Source: Ochotona curzoniae | Lineage: Eukaryota; Chordata; Mammalia; Lagomorpha; Ochotonidae | Direction of reading: 5' to 3' | Assembly: GCF_017591425.1 (NCBI RefSeq) | Contig: NW_024466512.1 | Span: forward strand, 28,387,501 to 28,451,500 | Length of the DNA stretch: 64,000 bases | In this document: in pieces, positions 51,201-52,738 of the stretch | How positions within the stretch are numbered: the first letter of the stretch is position 1 | How the letters are laid out: each line of letters starts with the position of its first letter | Program-made: the position numbers and the translations under genes | Notes under the pieces: generated by a model | The model's database searches: none | Told to the model about the DNA's origin: nothing | Seen by the model: only the letters and a program-made list of their open reading frames with translations

Positions 51201-52738
51201 GTATTTTGCGAGTACGGTAAAAATGTATAATTTTTCTCACCTCTTTTCCAGCATCTTGAAACCTTCGGTTGGTATCAGTAACTTGCACCTTAAAAATAAT
51301 TTCAATTTAGTTAGACAAATAATGTATAAAGCTGCTCTGTTGTAACTGCTCACCCTTGTAATCAGATCATGCTTCATGAGAAACTCAGAACAAAGAAATG
51401 CAAATTCAAATTAACTCTACAGGTTGAACTTGAACTTTTGATTGAAAAGGGCTTTTGTTAACTTCAATTACTTATGACAGTTCTATTTAACAGATTCTGT
51501 GGCAAACTTCTCAAATTTACTCAGGATTTTTGAACTTTGCTTGCTTCTCTAAGTCTGTCAAACAATTCAAATCACTGACCCAATTGACCACTCGTCCCTT
51601 TTTGATAACTTCAATGAGGTCTATGTGCCGTTCATTGTCTGTAGGAAATGGTGATTGCATTTTATGGTAATTAAACATTCATACTTTGCTGAATGCAAAC
51701 ACCTGGTGGTTGATTAACATCAAACATGAAAATCTCAATCCACAGCAACATTTTAATGCTGCAAGTGCAGGCAAAACTCAACCTCAAATTTTCCCACATA
51801 TTAAGTGACTCATTAGGTCATCATAGTAAGGAAGCACATTCCAGTTATTAAAAATCTCATTAATTTCTGAACAAAGATACTCAGTGACCTCATTGATGCT
51901 GTATTTGGTCTCTTGTTATCTGAATATCCTTTATATAATGGTTTTCTAATCATAACCTTTGAATTCTGTCTGCTAAGCATTCTAAGTATAAAGAAAAATA
52001 AATAGGACAAATCTTATAATTAACTATTTTATATGCTGACTAAAGAAATATAATCCTCACTTTAATGTTTTTGCTGTTGACAGAAACTGTAGCTCAACTT
52101 TGCATAGGAAAAATATACACTGTTGCTAAACTATCTTTAAAAGAACTTCAGTATTATAATTTTAAAACATAATAATTTATACTAGTTTTTAAGGTATATT
52201 GAAGGATGGCTTTTTATCAGTATTGTATATTAACTGTCATCTTAAACTGCAAATAGGGCCTTTCATTGTATGTATGTTTTGAGTTAATTTTTCCACATAG
52301 AGAGAAATCCTTTTAATTCAATGCATTACCTGCTGCAGAAGAAAAAAAAATTATTCTTGTCATTAGCATGACAACTGTTAACAGCATAAAAAGCATTCCA
52401 AAATACATATACTCATCCACCTCTTGAAAGCACATTAAATAATGACTTGTACATATGAATTAATGCTTGGCCAATTTAATGAGAACATGAGCAAACAGAA
52501 TCCTACACAAGATCTTAGCCAAAAGGCCGGGAAGTGATATAAACAGAACCCTAACACATTTCTTACCTTCAGTTTTTCTGCATCAGCTCTTACTTTAAGA
52601 AGCTCTGTAATGGCATCTACAAACCCCTGATGATGAAAATTACACATCTTTTCGATTTCCTTGTCATGATTACGGATACAAGCATCTAATTTTTCCATAA
52701 ATTTCTTGTGTGCATTTGGTTGGTCATCATACACAGAC
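8350..52738 (-). CDS. EXOC6: EXOC6 (Sec15A), exocyst subunit 6; 17 exons, both ends outside window
   Basis: EXOC6 is the Sec15 subunit of the octameric exocyst, which tethers secretory and recycling vesicles to the plasma membrane. In the known family, Rab11-type GTPases on vesicles bind the Sec15 C-terminal domain. Intragenic loss in mouse (hemoglobin-deficit mutant) impairs transferrin recycling in erythroid cells. Seventeen exons totalling 1852 nt give residues about 34-651 of about 804. The N-terminal part (exons 2-6) is helical and coiled-coil-like. An acidic linker (EDEDENEEE) ends exon 7, and the Sec15 C-terminal helical domain starts around exons 14-15. The sequence matches EXOC6 rather than its paralogue EXOC6B: exon 2 has [10 protein letters not shown], exon 7 has the short EXOC6 linker, and exon 18 has [12 protein letters not shown]. 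All introns read GT-AG, with no stop or frameshift. In human the flanking genes are HHEX (5' side) and CYP26C1/CYP26A1 (3' side), neither of which is in view. Confidence 0.97.
8530..9124. other. Intron 17, nothing recognised
   Basis: The 98-codon hydrophobic open frame at 8675-8971 (minus) is not conserved EXOC6 sequence and has no splice signals. No repeat was recognised. Confidence 0.5.
9125..9430 (+). mobile_element. C-SINE, older class
   Basis: Head caggccaggcttgtggcag, a ctgcttta block in place of ctgctcca, and a gtaactctttcaaaataaat tail. It is full length and diverged. Confidence 0.82.
9431..10811. other. Intron 17, repeat-poor block
   Basis: Nearly 1.4 kb without a recognisable SINE, LINE or gene. 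It contains a perfect 48-bp tandem duplication at 9713-9808. The part from 9900 to 10750 looks like unique sequence and is a candidate for conserved non-coding DNA, inferred only from the lack of repeats. Confidence 0.45.
9713..9808. repeat. Perfect 48-bp tandem duplication
   Basis: The unit starting cttatttcacttttcttt at 9713 recurs without a mismatch from 9761 to 9808. Such identity in intron sequence indicates a recent event or an assembly artefact. Confidence 0.9.
10812..11095 (+). mobile_element. C-SINE, old subfamily
   Basis: Diverged copy with head gcatttggtccaatggctta, ggcagcagatggtggctgc in the centre and gggcatttggggattgaacc near the 3' end. Confidence 0.7.
11131..11252 (+). mobile_element. 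C-SINE 5' half
   Basis: Begins agggccaactttgtggtag and runs to the ctactaatgcacctgtgg block, then stops abruptly. The 3' half is missing. Confidence 0.78.
11253..12057. other. Intron 17, nothing recognised
   Basis: AT-rich to 11560, then a more GC-rich segment to about 11875 with overlapping chance open frames on both strands. I see no known gene or repeat. Confidence 0.45.
12058..12320 (+). mobile_element. C-SINE, older class
   Basis: Shows cctggttgctccacttcc, cccagaagaagctcctgac and ggccatttaaggagtgaacc blocks. The CT/A tail is lost. Confidence 0.82.
12612..13046 (+). pseudogene. RPL36: RPL36 processed pseudogene
   Basis: This is an intronless copy of the mRNA for ribosomal protein eL36. 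A start codon at 12664 gives [15 protein letters not shown] one-base loss then puts a stop (tga at about 12708) in frame, and the homology continues in another frame as [12 protein letters not shown] and DMIREV through to [13 protein letters not shown] polyadenylation signal (aataaa) is at 13016-13021, with an A-run at 13040-13046. Many replacements lie at positions conserved in the family, so this is a dead copy. The 152-codon open frame over this interval is a shifted remnant. Confidence 0.92.
13312..13590 (+). mobile_element. C-SINE, old subfamily
   Basis: Starts gggggctaggacattaag, has agcagcaggtgatggctta centrally and a worn tail. It resembles the older copies at 20581, 22595 and 60535. 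Confidence 0.75.
13690..14040 (+). mobile_element. C-SINE, full length, younger class
   Basis: Has a ggatcccatataggtgcggg block, an aacaaataaataaatctt tail and a (gaaaaa)n extension at 14013-14040. The flanks agtcccacaa and aatcccacaa form a target-site duplication. Confidence 0.92.
14013..14042. repeat. GAAAAA microsatellite in SINE tail
   Basis: A short hexamer-like expansion of the SINE A-tail. Confidence 0.8.
14045..15056 (+). mobile_element. Probable lagomorph L1 3' UTR
   Basis: A GC-richer kilobase ending in aataaaatgaatttatta and A-runs. Its last 270 bp share order and sequence with 44800-45050 (tatcaaaaccact, then a capped cacatcaggga/cacttcaggga block, then taccctaatt). The first half carries imperfect copies of a motif around actgatgtgtatg, tactggtatgtgt, ctgctggtgtgtgtg and ccactggtttgtat, spaced about 70-100 bp. 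This fits a retrotransposon 3' UTR. Assignment to L1 is inference. Confidence 0.5.
15057..15394. other. Intron 17, nothing recognised
   Basis: AT-rich, with no feature that I can support. Confidence 0.5.
15395..15729 (+). mobile_element. C-SINE, full length, younger class
   Basis: Carries the younger head cctagtggctaaagtcc and the tail aataaaaataaataaatctt. Short flanking duplication agaacaaa (left near 15387, right near 15731). Confidence 0.92.
15821..15914 (+). mobile_element. C-SINE 5' part, split by insertion
   Basis: Begins ggggctggcattgtgg and reaches the gctgctactccacttct block, where a U6-containing insert interrupts it. It continues at 16300. Confidence 0.88.
15915..16298 (-). mobile_element. 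Chimeric retrocopy: U6 snRNA joined to a polyadenylated mRNA 3' end
   Basis: On the minus strand the insert begins with a full-length U6 copy (16298 to about 16191). It passes directly into about 244 bp of unrelated sequence with a polyadenylation signal (15964-15969 on plus) and ends in an A15 tail (15932-15946) plus an A/G-rich stretch. Similar sequence flanks it (gctgctactccacttct on the left, agttgctccacttct on the right), as expected for a target-site duplication. The layout matches known U6-mRNA chimeras made by template switching during L1-driven reverse transcription. The mRNA source is unidentified. Confidence 0.82.
16191..16298 (-). pseudogene. RNU6: U6 snRNA pseudogene (full length)
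   Basis: The reverse complement starts gtgctcactttgacagcac, continues with actaaaattggagctatac and agaagattagcatggcccc, and ends ccatatttttt. The 108-bp length agrees with U6 (about 107 nt). There are roughly ten differences from functional U6, including the usually invariant cttcggc changed to ctttgac. It is the 5' part of a chimeric retrocopy, so an independent promoter is not expected. Confidence 0.93.
16300..16548 (+). mobile_element. C-SINE 3' part, split by insertion
   Basis: Resumes at agttgctccacttctaaca and runs to a tttcaaataaattaattaat tail. It completes the SINE that starts at 15821. Confidence 0.88.
16549..17180. other. Intron 17, nothing recognised
   Basis: AT-rich, with a T-run near 16836-16848. 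No feature recognised. Confidence 0.5.
17181..17284 (+). mobile_element. L2-like 3' remnant
   Basis: A cttgagggcaggacacag segment followed by a degraded gcctaacagag and aatgaatgg recalls the L2 3' end. It is short and old. Confidence 0.4.
17285..17395 (+). mobile_element. MIR remnant
   Basis: Contains cttatcataatcatatgtgg, taggcactatactactatt and cttgcccaagccacacagc, in the order expected for a MIR SINE core to 3' end. Confidence 0.6.
17619..17892 (+). mobile_element. C-SINE, older class
   Basis: Diverged copy with aagtcctggccctacttttg, tatccacatgggaaatctgg and a short tcaaataaaatt tail. Confidence 0.72.
18024..18346 (+). mobile_element. C-SINE with perfect target-site duplication
   Basis: The element lies between two identical 13-bp copies of caagtccatttta (18008-18020 and 18351-18363). 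The head is diverged, the body holds cccagctgctccacttcc, and the tail is caagttaaataaataac. Confidence 0.92.
18434..18752 (-). mobile_element. C-SINE, older class
   Basis: The minus strand shows the tail complement ttatttatttatttgagagg, then gaagctggattggaagagg and acttgaactggtgcccat. Near full length. Confidence 0.82.
18753..19347. other. Intron 17 next to exon 17, nothing recognised
   Basis: AT-rich, with no repeat recognised. The 103-codon frame at 18722-19033 begins in the SINE and runs into intron sequence, and I regard it as chance. Confidence 0.5.
19348..19482 (-). CDS. EXOC6: EXOC6 exon 17 (residues ~547-591)
   Basis: A 135-nt exon of 45 whole codons, [13 protein letters not shown] to LYGLSTFK, phase 0 at both ends. 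Acceptor tctcctag and donor aag then gtatgt. It is part of the C-terminal Sec15 domain. Human EXOC6 reads NTTHLEQ where this reads NTAHLEQ. Intron 16 to exon 16 is only 457 bp. Confidence 0.97.
19940..20051 (-). CDS. EXOC6: EXOC6 exon 16 (residues ~509-546)
   Basis: A 112-nt exon. The first base completes a serine codon split with exon 15 and 37 codons follow ([11 protein letters not shown] to KKPHIGLTE). Acceptor gtttttag before ctcaac and donor gag then gtaggt. Phase is consistent on both sides. Confidence 0.97.
20180..20508 (-). mobile_element. C-SINE, full length
   Basis: The minus strand has tttatttttattggaaagg at the tail, ctgctggttcactccccaa, and ends at the head complement attgcgctgggcc. 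Confidence 0.92.
20510..20562 (+). mobile_element. C-SINE tail fragment
   Basis: Only the CT-rich stretch and tttcaaataaataaaaata tail remain, directly abutting the minus-strand SINE. Confidence 0.65.
20581..20932 (+). mobile_element. C-SINE, old subfamily, with U2 piece in tail
   Basis: The body has ggattctgtggcaacagc, ccatatccagttctagctcc and ctggctatggtccaaccc. The CT-rich 3' region is interrupted at 20872-20906 by a U2 snRNA-like fragment, after which CT repeats and tttcaaataaat follow. Confidence 0.72.
20872..20906 (-). pseudogene. RNU2: U2 snRNA 5' fragment
   Basis: The minus strand reads attgcttctcagcctttggc then taagatca, matching the first 30 or so nt of U2 with two substitutions and one missing T. 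It is too short to function. Confidence 0.7.
21228..21337 (-). CDS. EXOC6: EXOC6 exon 15 (residues ~473-509)
   Basis: A 110-nt exon with 36 codons ([11 protein letters not shown] to KFSESLHR) plus two bases of a split serine codon. Donor ggag then gtatgt. The acceptor is a tandem cctacagcag, so use of the second AG would drop the first glutamine. Human protein contains this Q, so the first AG is taken as the main site. Confidence 0.97.
21531..21816 (-). mobile_element. C-SINE, internally deleted
   Basis: Minus-strand SINE with ctgctggttcactctccaa and ttttgggcc joined directly to the agctggatgggaag block. It has lost about 30 bp in the middle. Confidence 0.88.
22006..22077 (-). pseudogene. 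RNU6: U6 snRNA pseudogene, 5' part
   Basis: The minus strand opens gtgctcgcttcggcagcac, keeps aaaattggagctttacggag and agcatggcccatgcgcaagg, then leaves U6 sequence after about 70 nt. There is no U6 3' end and no T-run, so it is a truncated retrocopy. Confidence 0.92.
22078..22417. other. Intron 14, nothing recognised
   Basis: Moderately CT-rich sequence with no identifiable gene or repeat. Confidence 0.45.
22420..22568 (-). mobile_element. C-SINE 5' half
   Basis: The minus strand holds only the head side, with cccatatgggatcccgg and taggctattgcaccgg near 22568. The tail half is missing. Confidence 0.85.
22595..22857 (+). mobile_element. C-SINE, old subfamily
   Basis: Shows agtcctggcagctcccagc and acagcaggtgacagctcaag blocks. 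Its 3' end (aaaataaaatggac) was the target for the next SINE. Confidence 0.75.
22861..23203 (+). mobile_element. C-SINE, full length, youngest class
   Basis: A near-consensus young copy: cctagtggctaaagtcc, ggatcccatatgggcgcc, gggagtgaatcatcagatg and an aataaatataaaataaatc tail. The flanks aaaataaaatggac repeat on both sides as a target-site duplication. Confidence 0.95.
23250..23475 (+). mobile_element. C-SINE, internally deleted
   Basis: Head ggggccagtattgtggcac, then directly from cagcagaggatggcccaag to the CT-rich tail. About 100 bp are missing from the 3' body. Confidence 0.8.
23476..23861. other. Intron 14 near exon 14, nothing recognised
   Basis: AT-rich sequence with no feature that I can support. 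Confidence 0.5.
23862..23967 (-). CDS. EXOC6: EXOC6 exon 14 (residues ~437-472)
   Basis: A 106-nt exon. One base completes the split arginine and 35 codons follow ([12 protein letters not shown] to FQDPDLEK), ending in phase 0. Acceptor ttcaacag before ggacat and donor aag then gtacaa, a somewhat weak donor because position +5 is not G. Confidence 0.96.
23968..24296. other. Intron 13, nothing recognised
   Basis: AT-rich sequence with no feature recognised. Confidence 0.5.
24297..24617 (-). mobile_element. C-SINE, full length
   Basis: The minus-strand tail complement tttatttatttttatcgg is followed by ctgctggttcactccccaa and ggccacaagcagggagctgg. The head ends in taccaggtgc. Confidence 0.92.
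24618..25041. other. Intron 13, nothing recognised
   Basis: No gene or clear repeat seen. Confidence 0.45.
25042..25320 (-). mobile_element. C-SINE, older class
   Basis: The minus strand shows gtgaaaggcagagatagaat, aggttcattagcaggtagct and catttgaactggcac. First of three consecutive same-strand SINEs. Confidence 0.82.
25331..25385. repeat. TA/CA microsatellite in SINE tail
   Basis: (TA)n then (CA)n then tatatatgtata. It occupies the tail position of the minus-strand SINE that follows. Confidence 0.9.
25386..25687 (-). mobile_element. C-SINE
   Basis: Minus-strand SINE from aaaggcagatttacagtaag to the head near ccattcctagctcc. Its A-tail has become the adjacent TA/CA microsatellite. Confidence 0.87.
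25699..26025 (-). mobile_element. C-SINE, younger class
   Basis: Flanked by ccctgaccaaact and ccctgacctaact, a one-mismatch target-site duplication. The body is near consensus, with ggaaagtcagatatacagag. Confidence 0.93.
26141..26463 (+). mobile_element. C-SINE
   Basis: Head ggggctggcatggtggtac and a tttcaaatacaaacaaat tail. It lies tail to tail with the next, minus-strand SINE, which inserted at its 3' end. Confidence 0.88.
26464..26778 (-). mobile_element. C-SINE, youngest class
   Basis: Near-consensus young copy, with cggcgcccatatgggatccc and the tail complement atttatttatttattgg. The flanks aataaaacatattctt and aataaagcatattctt form the target-site duplication. Confidence 0.94.
26812..26865 (+). 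mobile_element. C-SINE head fragment
   Basis: Only about 50 bp remain: tcccagcacagcagcctagc and ggtccttgccttgcat. The rest is absent. Confidence 0.7.
26866..27171. other. Intron 13, nothing recognised
   Basis: AT-rich, with no feature recognised. Confidence 0.5.
27172..27392 (-). mobile_element. C-SINE, old subfamily, truncated
   Basis: The minus strand retains actggttcactccccaaaaa and a diverged centre. The head is absent. Confidence 0.65.
27463..27776 (+). mobile_element. C-SINE with target-site duplication
   Basis: Head ggggctagcacggtggcag. The flanks aaaaacagaactt and aaaaacagagctt differ at one base. The tail includes gtaaataaaaataaatc. Confidence 0.92.
27905..28440 (+). mobile_element. 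Ancient L1 (L1M-type) ORF2 end and 3' UTR
   Basis: The characteristic series is present: atggtgaagccattatggaa, tctgctcctgggtata, aatgtggtatatacacatta, ggatgaacgggatgatgag and ggtggttgtcagaggcttc. This is the 3' part of an old mammalian L1, heavily mutated, antisense to EXOC6, ending about 85 bp from exon 13. Confidence 0.88.
28526..28623 (-). CDS. EXOC6: EXOC6 exon 13 (residues ~405-437)
   Basis: A 98-nt exon with 32 codons ([13 protein letters not shown] to KKWAGVF) and two bases of a split arginine. Acceptor aatttag before ggatat and donor cag then gtgagt. The sequence differs from EXOC6B, which has VYGFPVNQLFDML. Confidence 0.97.
28624..29255. other. Intron 12, nothing certain
   Basis: CT-rich and AT-rich sequence from 28780 to 29170 resembles an old interspersed repeat, but I cannot name it. 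Confidence 0.4.
29256..29586 (+). mobile_element. C-SINE, full length, youngest class
   Basis: gggcccggcaccatggcc, cctagtggctaaagtcct and gtaataaaaataaataaatc mark a young copy. The flanks aacttcaaaatg and aactacaaaatg form a target-site duplication. Confidence 0.95.
29587..31324. other. Intron 12, nothing recognised apart from a microsatellite
   Basis: AT-rich, with a CA microsatellite at 30238-30284. No exon or clear interspersed repeat is seen. Confidence 0.5.
30238..30284. repeat. CA dinucleotide microsatellite
   Basis: About 23 uninterrupted CA units. It is likely polymorphic. Confidence 0.97.
31325..31396 (-). CDS. EXOC6: EXOC6 exon 12 (residues ~381-404)
   Basis: A 72-nt exon of 24 whole codons, [13 protein letters not shown] to FADTLQ. 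Acceptor tttcccag and donor caa then gtaagt (last exon base A). Confidence 0.97.
31397..32790. other. Intron 11, nothing recognised
   Basis: The stretch is AT-rich. An 84-codon open frame from ATG at 31968 to 32222 has no family resemblance that I can recognise. No clear repeat seen. Confidence 0.45.
32791..32911 (-). CDS. EXOC6: EXOC6 exon 11 (residues ~340-380)
   Basis: A 121-nt exon. One base completes the split glycine and 40 codons follow ([13 protein letters not shown] to VLRAHS), ending in phase 0. Acceptor ctttttag before gttctt and donor tca then gtaagt. It is separated from exon 10 by a 95-bp intron. Confidence 0.97.
33007..33053 (-). CDS. EXOC6: EXOC6 exon 10 (residues ~325-340)
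   Basis: A 47-nt exon with 15 codons ([15 protein letters not shown]) and two bases of a split glycine. Acceptor catttaaag before cacgaa, with an unusually A-rich last segment, and donor tagg then gtatgt. Confidence 0.96.
33054..33463. other. Intron 9, possible L2/MIR-like remnant
   Basis: The segment 33125-33260 (ttgagagctgactctatggc, gaggatatatttggaa, aggtccttagctttatg) has the order of an old L2 or MIR-type remnant. Otherwise nothing is seen. Confidence 0.35.
33464..33735 (-). mobile_element. C-SINE, older class
   Basis: Minus strand: tgatttatttatttggaagg, gcttgttcactctccaaat, cccaagcaggttagcaggc. Near full length. Confidence 0.8.
33736..34330. other. Intron 9, nothing recognised
   Basis: AT-rich, ending in a TATACA simple repeat near 34298-34330. 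Confidence 0.5.
34331..34998 (-). pseudogene. PPIA: PPIA (cyclophilin A) processed pseudogene
   Basis: This is an intronless copy of the mRNA for peptidyl-prolyl isomerase A. On the minus strand the reading begins near 34990 and is recognisable as [27 protein letters not shown] and GDFT, which correspond to the cyclophilin core. Downstream, aacacaaatggttt and catgtggactgccaag match the later coding region out of frame. The 3' UTR is recognisable (gacttgtgtttcctcttaa, agcacccctctatcccat, agttatgactatgaagtaaa), and an A-rich tail remains at 34331-34340. Frameshifts, deletions and replaced residues make it non-functional. It lies in the sense orientation within EXOC6 intron 9. Confidence 0.88.
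34999..35261. other. Intron 9, nothing certain
   Basis: T-rich sequence that may be antisense L1 but is too diverged to call. Confidence 0.35.
35262..35590 (-). mobile_element. C-SINE, full length
   Basis: Minus strand: ctgctggttcactcatcaa, gctggatgggaagtgaagc, and head attgtgccagcccc. Confidence 0.9.
35593..37110 (-). mobile_element. Ancient L1-type element, antisense-read
   Basis: Plus-strand reading shows the complement of an old L1: gatgtggaacatttccctat, aacccccagcccttaccc, gaccattctgtcc-like text, and later tatggcccagaatatgacc with gaaaagcaaatgttgct. The order fits 3' UTR first, then ORF2, on the minus strand. Diverged and probably several fragments. Confidence 0.65.
37111..37575. other. 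Intron 9 near exon 9, nothing certain
   Basis: T-rich sequence, perhaps a continuation of the L1 to its left. No gene is seen. Confidence 0.4.
37576..37659 (-). CDS. EXOC6: EXOC6 exon 9 (residues ~297-324)
   Basis: An 84-nt exon of 28 whole codons, [13 protein letters not shown] to LQPQSSM. Acceptor attgtctag and donor atg then gtaagt. GDEETF distinguishes it from EXOC6B (GARETF). Confidence 0.97.
37660..38627. other. Intron 8, simple repeats only
   Basis: AT-rich, with a GTTTT-rich simple repeat near 38488-38520. No gene is seen. Confidence 0.5.
38628..38971 (-). mobile_element. C-SINE, full length
   Basis: Minus strand: aagatttatttattttattt, a purine-rich expanded stretch (38690-38722), ggagcttctttcgggtttcc, head cattgcactgggccc. 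It ends 70 bp from exon 8. Confidence 0.9.
39041..39109 (-). CDS. EXOC6: EXOC6 exon 8 (residues ~274-296)
   Basis: A 69-nt exon of 23 whole codons, [13 protein letters not shown] to HIYSVL, following the acidic linker of exon 7. Acceptor tttttttcag and donor ttg then gtaagt. The polypyrimidine tract is a strong T-run. Confidence 0.97.
39110..39395. other. Intron 7, nothing recognised
   Basis: AT-rich, with no feature seen. Confidence 0.5.
39396..39530. repeat. MITE-like palindromic repeat
   Basis: gggcacttccaaaagttcat at one side and aaagagttcatggaaaat near the other resemble the ends of the element at 45655-46085. Family not named. Confidence 0.45.
39531..40355. other. Intron 7, nothing recognised
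   Basis: AT-rich unique-looking sequence. The 102-codon frame at 40034-40342 has no recognisable similarity. Confidence 0.5.
40356..40437 (+). mobile_element. C-SINE, old subfamily, 5' part, interrupted
   Basis: agcacagggcctaagatgc and gagtgcctgggttagattc. It stops at a minus-strand SINE and continues at 40765. Confidence 0.72.
40452..40762 (-). mobile_element. C-SINE nested in an older C-SINE
   Basis: Minus strand: agatctatttatttttatt, cagttcccaagtggccgc, head cattgtgccgggccc. Possible flanking duplication attcatcttctt / attagcttccttct. Confidence 0.9.
40765..40940 (+). mobile_element. C-SINE, old subfamily, 3' part
   Basis: Resumes with gcttccttctaatgcatacc and ggcagcaggtatggactgag and ends in a CT-rich tail. 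It completes the copy begun at 40356. Confidence 0.75.
40988..41297 (-). mobile_element. C-SINE, older class
   Basis: Minus strand: ttacttacttatttgaaagg, ctactgattcacactccaaa, ggtacccacatgggatgc, head cacaatgccagctcccc. Confidence 0.85.
41578..41733 (-). CDS. EXOC6: EXOC6 exon 7 (residues ~222-273)
   Basis: A 156-nt exon of 52 whole codons, [14 protein letters not shown] to the acidic run EDEDENEEE. Acceptor ggtaatag-type site before gcacag and donor gag then gtaagg. The segment [19 protein letters not shown] is the region that varies most from human EXOC6 and is absent in this form from EXOC6B. Confidence 0.96.
42005..42600 (-). mobile_element. Ancient L1 ORF2 fragment, antisense-read
   Basis: The plus strand shows the complement of old L1 ORF2: atgtagtcagaggatacact, taggtgttcttgaaaaaaat and cattgtgcaatttatagg, then gttaagtcatggttgtta. 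It corresponds in content to 36840-36990. Confidence 0.6.
42607..42885 (-). mobile_element. C-SINE, older class
   Basis: Minus strand: ctgctggtttgctccccaa, caggtacattagcaggtgg, head accacagtactggcccc. Confidence 0.83.
42886..43285. other. Intron 6, nothing recognised
   Basis: AT-rich, with no feature seen. Confidence 0.5.
43286..43617 (+). mobile_element. C-SINE, full length, youngest class
   Basis: The most CpG-rich copy: gggcccagcacggaggcac, gtcctcgccttgcacgc, gatcggcatagcatcggc. Flanks aaaagtaaaattgag / aaaagtaaatcgaag. Confidence 0.95.
43628..44075 (+). mobile_element. C-SINE with internal partial duplication
   Basis: Starts gggccagcattgtggcac. The tgctccacttccaacctagc block appears once near 43711 and again as cactccatttccaatctagc near 43812, so the middle is duplicated or two copies are fused. 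A long CT-rich stretch (43982-44035) precedes the tail. Confidence 0.75.
44084..44377 (-). mobile_element. C-SINE, older class
   Basis: Minus strand: tatttttatttgaaaggcag, ctggctcacttcccaaatg, head tcacaacactggcccc. Confidence 0.83.
44650..45050 (+). mobile_element. Probable lagomorph L1 3' UTR
   Basis: Shares its last 250 bp with 14800-15056 (tatcaaaaccacttgagc, then cacttcagggacctggg) and ends aaaaataaattttaaaaaat with an A-run near 45040-45050. agaaatgatgattgtc (44749) and agaaatgatggttgtc (45051) could be a target-site duplication, which would place the 5' end near 44766. Confidence 0.5.
45051..45654. other. Intron 6, possible old LINE remnant
   Basis: AT-rich. The part from 45470 to 45640 (cagtgaattcccagttacc, ttcaacaactactatc) recalls an old L1 3' region but is too worn to call. 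Confidence 0.35.
45655..46085. repeat. MITE-like palindromic element split by a SINE
   Basis: The left arm (tttaaaaagttcagagaaaa, tcatggaaaaaactgcatgg) and right arm (ataattttccatgaacactt, tgaagttcc) are partly complementary and flank a minus-strand SINE at 45770-46038. Fits a small non-autonomous DNA transposon. The family is not identified. Confidence 0.5.
45770..46038 (-). mobile_element. C-SINE inside a palindromic element
   Basis: Minus strand: cttatttatctgaaaggcag, actggctcattctccaaatg, tgctttctcagctgcattgg. The head region is deleted. Confidence 0.78.
46090..46625 (-). mobile_element. Ancient L1 3' region, antisense-read
   Basis: The plus strand shows the complement: tgctgctaagtagtattcc attgc, tcacattgaggtgtcac and ggaagtagaactgctgac. 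These lie in the order expected of an old L1 ORF2/3' UTR on minus. Confidence 0.6.
46636..46957 (-). mobile_element. C-SINE, younger class
   Basis: Minus strand: aagatttatttatttttatt, gaaaggcagatatacaaag, head aggctactgtgcttgcccc. Confidence 0.93.
46958..47340. other. Intron 6 near exon 6, nothing recognised
   Basis: AT-rich, with no feature seen. Confidence 0.5.
47341..47545 (-). CDS. EXOC6: EXOC6 exon 6 (residues ~153-221)
   Basis: A 205-nt exon, the longest here. One base completes the split arginine and 68 codons follow ([14 protein letters not shown] to KIGETAMKQ), ending in phase 0. Acceptor tttgtcacag and donor cag then gtgaga. [20 protein letters not shown] is nearly invariant in the family. 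Confidence 0.98.
47658..48062 (+). mobile_element. C-SINE, old subfamily, carrying a minisatellite
   Basis: ggtgtctggcacaatggtta, cagggttttgtgcctgcttc at the 5' side and caactggggactgaatcag near the 3' end. The centre has expanded into about ten 16-bp units. Confidence 0.72.
47764..47927. repeat. 16-bp minisatellite, ~10 units
   Basis: Unit gcacagcccaggagcg is repeated about ten times with variants: cccaggag in four, gggcaggag in three, then cccaggagcc, cccaggaacc and ccaaggag. Variants are clustered, as after stepwise duplication. The unit length is not a multiple of three, so every frame stays open and produces false ORFs. Confidence 0.95.
48063..48704. other. Intron 5, nothing recognised
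   Basis: AT-rich, with no supportable feature. Confidence 0.5.
48705..48858 (+). mobile_element. C-SINE 3' half close to exon 5 donor
   Basis: gccttggatcagctcagctc, ggtcatctgggaagtaaacc, tttccaataaaaacaaatg and an A-run. The 5' half is missing. Its tail ends 16 bp from the exon 5 boundary. Confidence 0.9.
48875..48920 (-). CDS. EXOC6: EXOC6 exon 5 (residues ~138-153)
   Basis: A 46-nt exon: two bases completing a split valine, 14 codons ([14 protein letters not shown]), and two bases of a split arginine. Acceptor tttaatgcag and donor aaag then gtgagt. A C-SINE lies 16 bp into the downstream intron. Confidence 0.97.
48921..49329. other. Intron 4, nothing recognised
   Basis: AT-rich, with a TA run near 49300-49315. 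Confidence 0.5.
49330..49560 (-). mobile_element. L1-like 3' end fragment
   Basis: On minus it would end taccagaaaattaaaaaaaa. It shares its ccattgtc and tgggagtccctctttgattt region with 7150-7215. Probably a lagomorph L1 3' UTR variant. The name is uncertain. Confidence 0.5.
49705..49820 (+). mobile_element. L2-like 3' remnant
   Basis: attagagactgtaagatcct, cagtcctagtacctaccat and gatacacaatatacttttg follow the order of the L2 3' end. Confidence 0.5.
49821..51063. other. Intron 4, nothing recognised
   Basis: Unique-looking AT-rich intron with no gene or named repeat. Confidence 0.5.
51064..51154 (-). CDS. EXOC6: EXOC6 exon 4 (residues ~108-138)
   Basis: A 91-nt exon of 30 codons ([14 protein letters not shown] to KLQLCLP) plus one base of a split valine. 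Acceptor tttaag before gtgata and donor ccag then gtgagt. Predicted helical. The 86-bp intron 3 separates it from exon 3. Confidence 0.97.
51241..51288 (-). CDS. EXOC6: EXOC6 exon 3 (residues ~92-107)
   Basis: A 48-nt exon of 16 whole codons, [16 protein letters not shown]. Acceptor tttttaag before gtgcaa and donor gag then gtgaga. It is small and close to exon 4. Confidence 0.96.
51289..52486. other. Intron 2, nothing recognised
   Basis: AT-rich, with no gene or clear repeat before the U2 fragment. Confidence 0.5.
52487..52538 (-). pseudogene. RNU2: U2 snRNA 5' fragment next to exon 2
   Basis: The minus strand reads atcacttcccggccttttgg then ctaagatcttgtgtag, matching about the first 38 nt of U2 with a few changes. 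Similarity fades afterwards. No T/A tail is seen. It lies 28 bp beyond the exon 2 end, in the same orientation as EXOC6. Confidence 0.82.
52567..52738 (-). CDS. EXOC6: EXOC6 exon 2 (residues ~34-91)
   Basis: A 172-nt exon. One base completes a split codon (arginine in human) and 57 codons follow ([13 protein letters not shown] to ADAEKLK). Acceptor catgcag before gtctgt and donor aag then gtaaga. [10 protein letters not shown] is specific to EXOC6. Exon 1 with the initiator codon is more than 11 kb upstream and outside the window. Confidence 0.97.
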
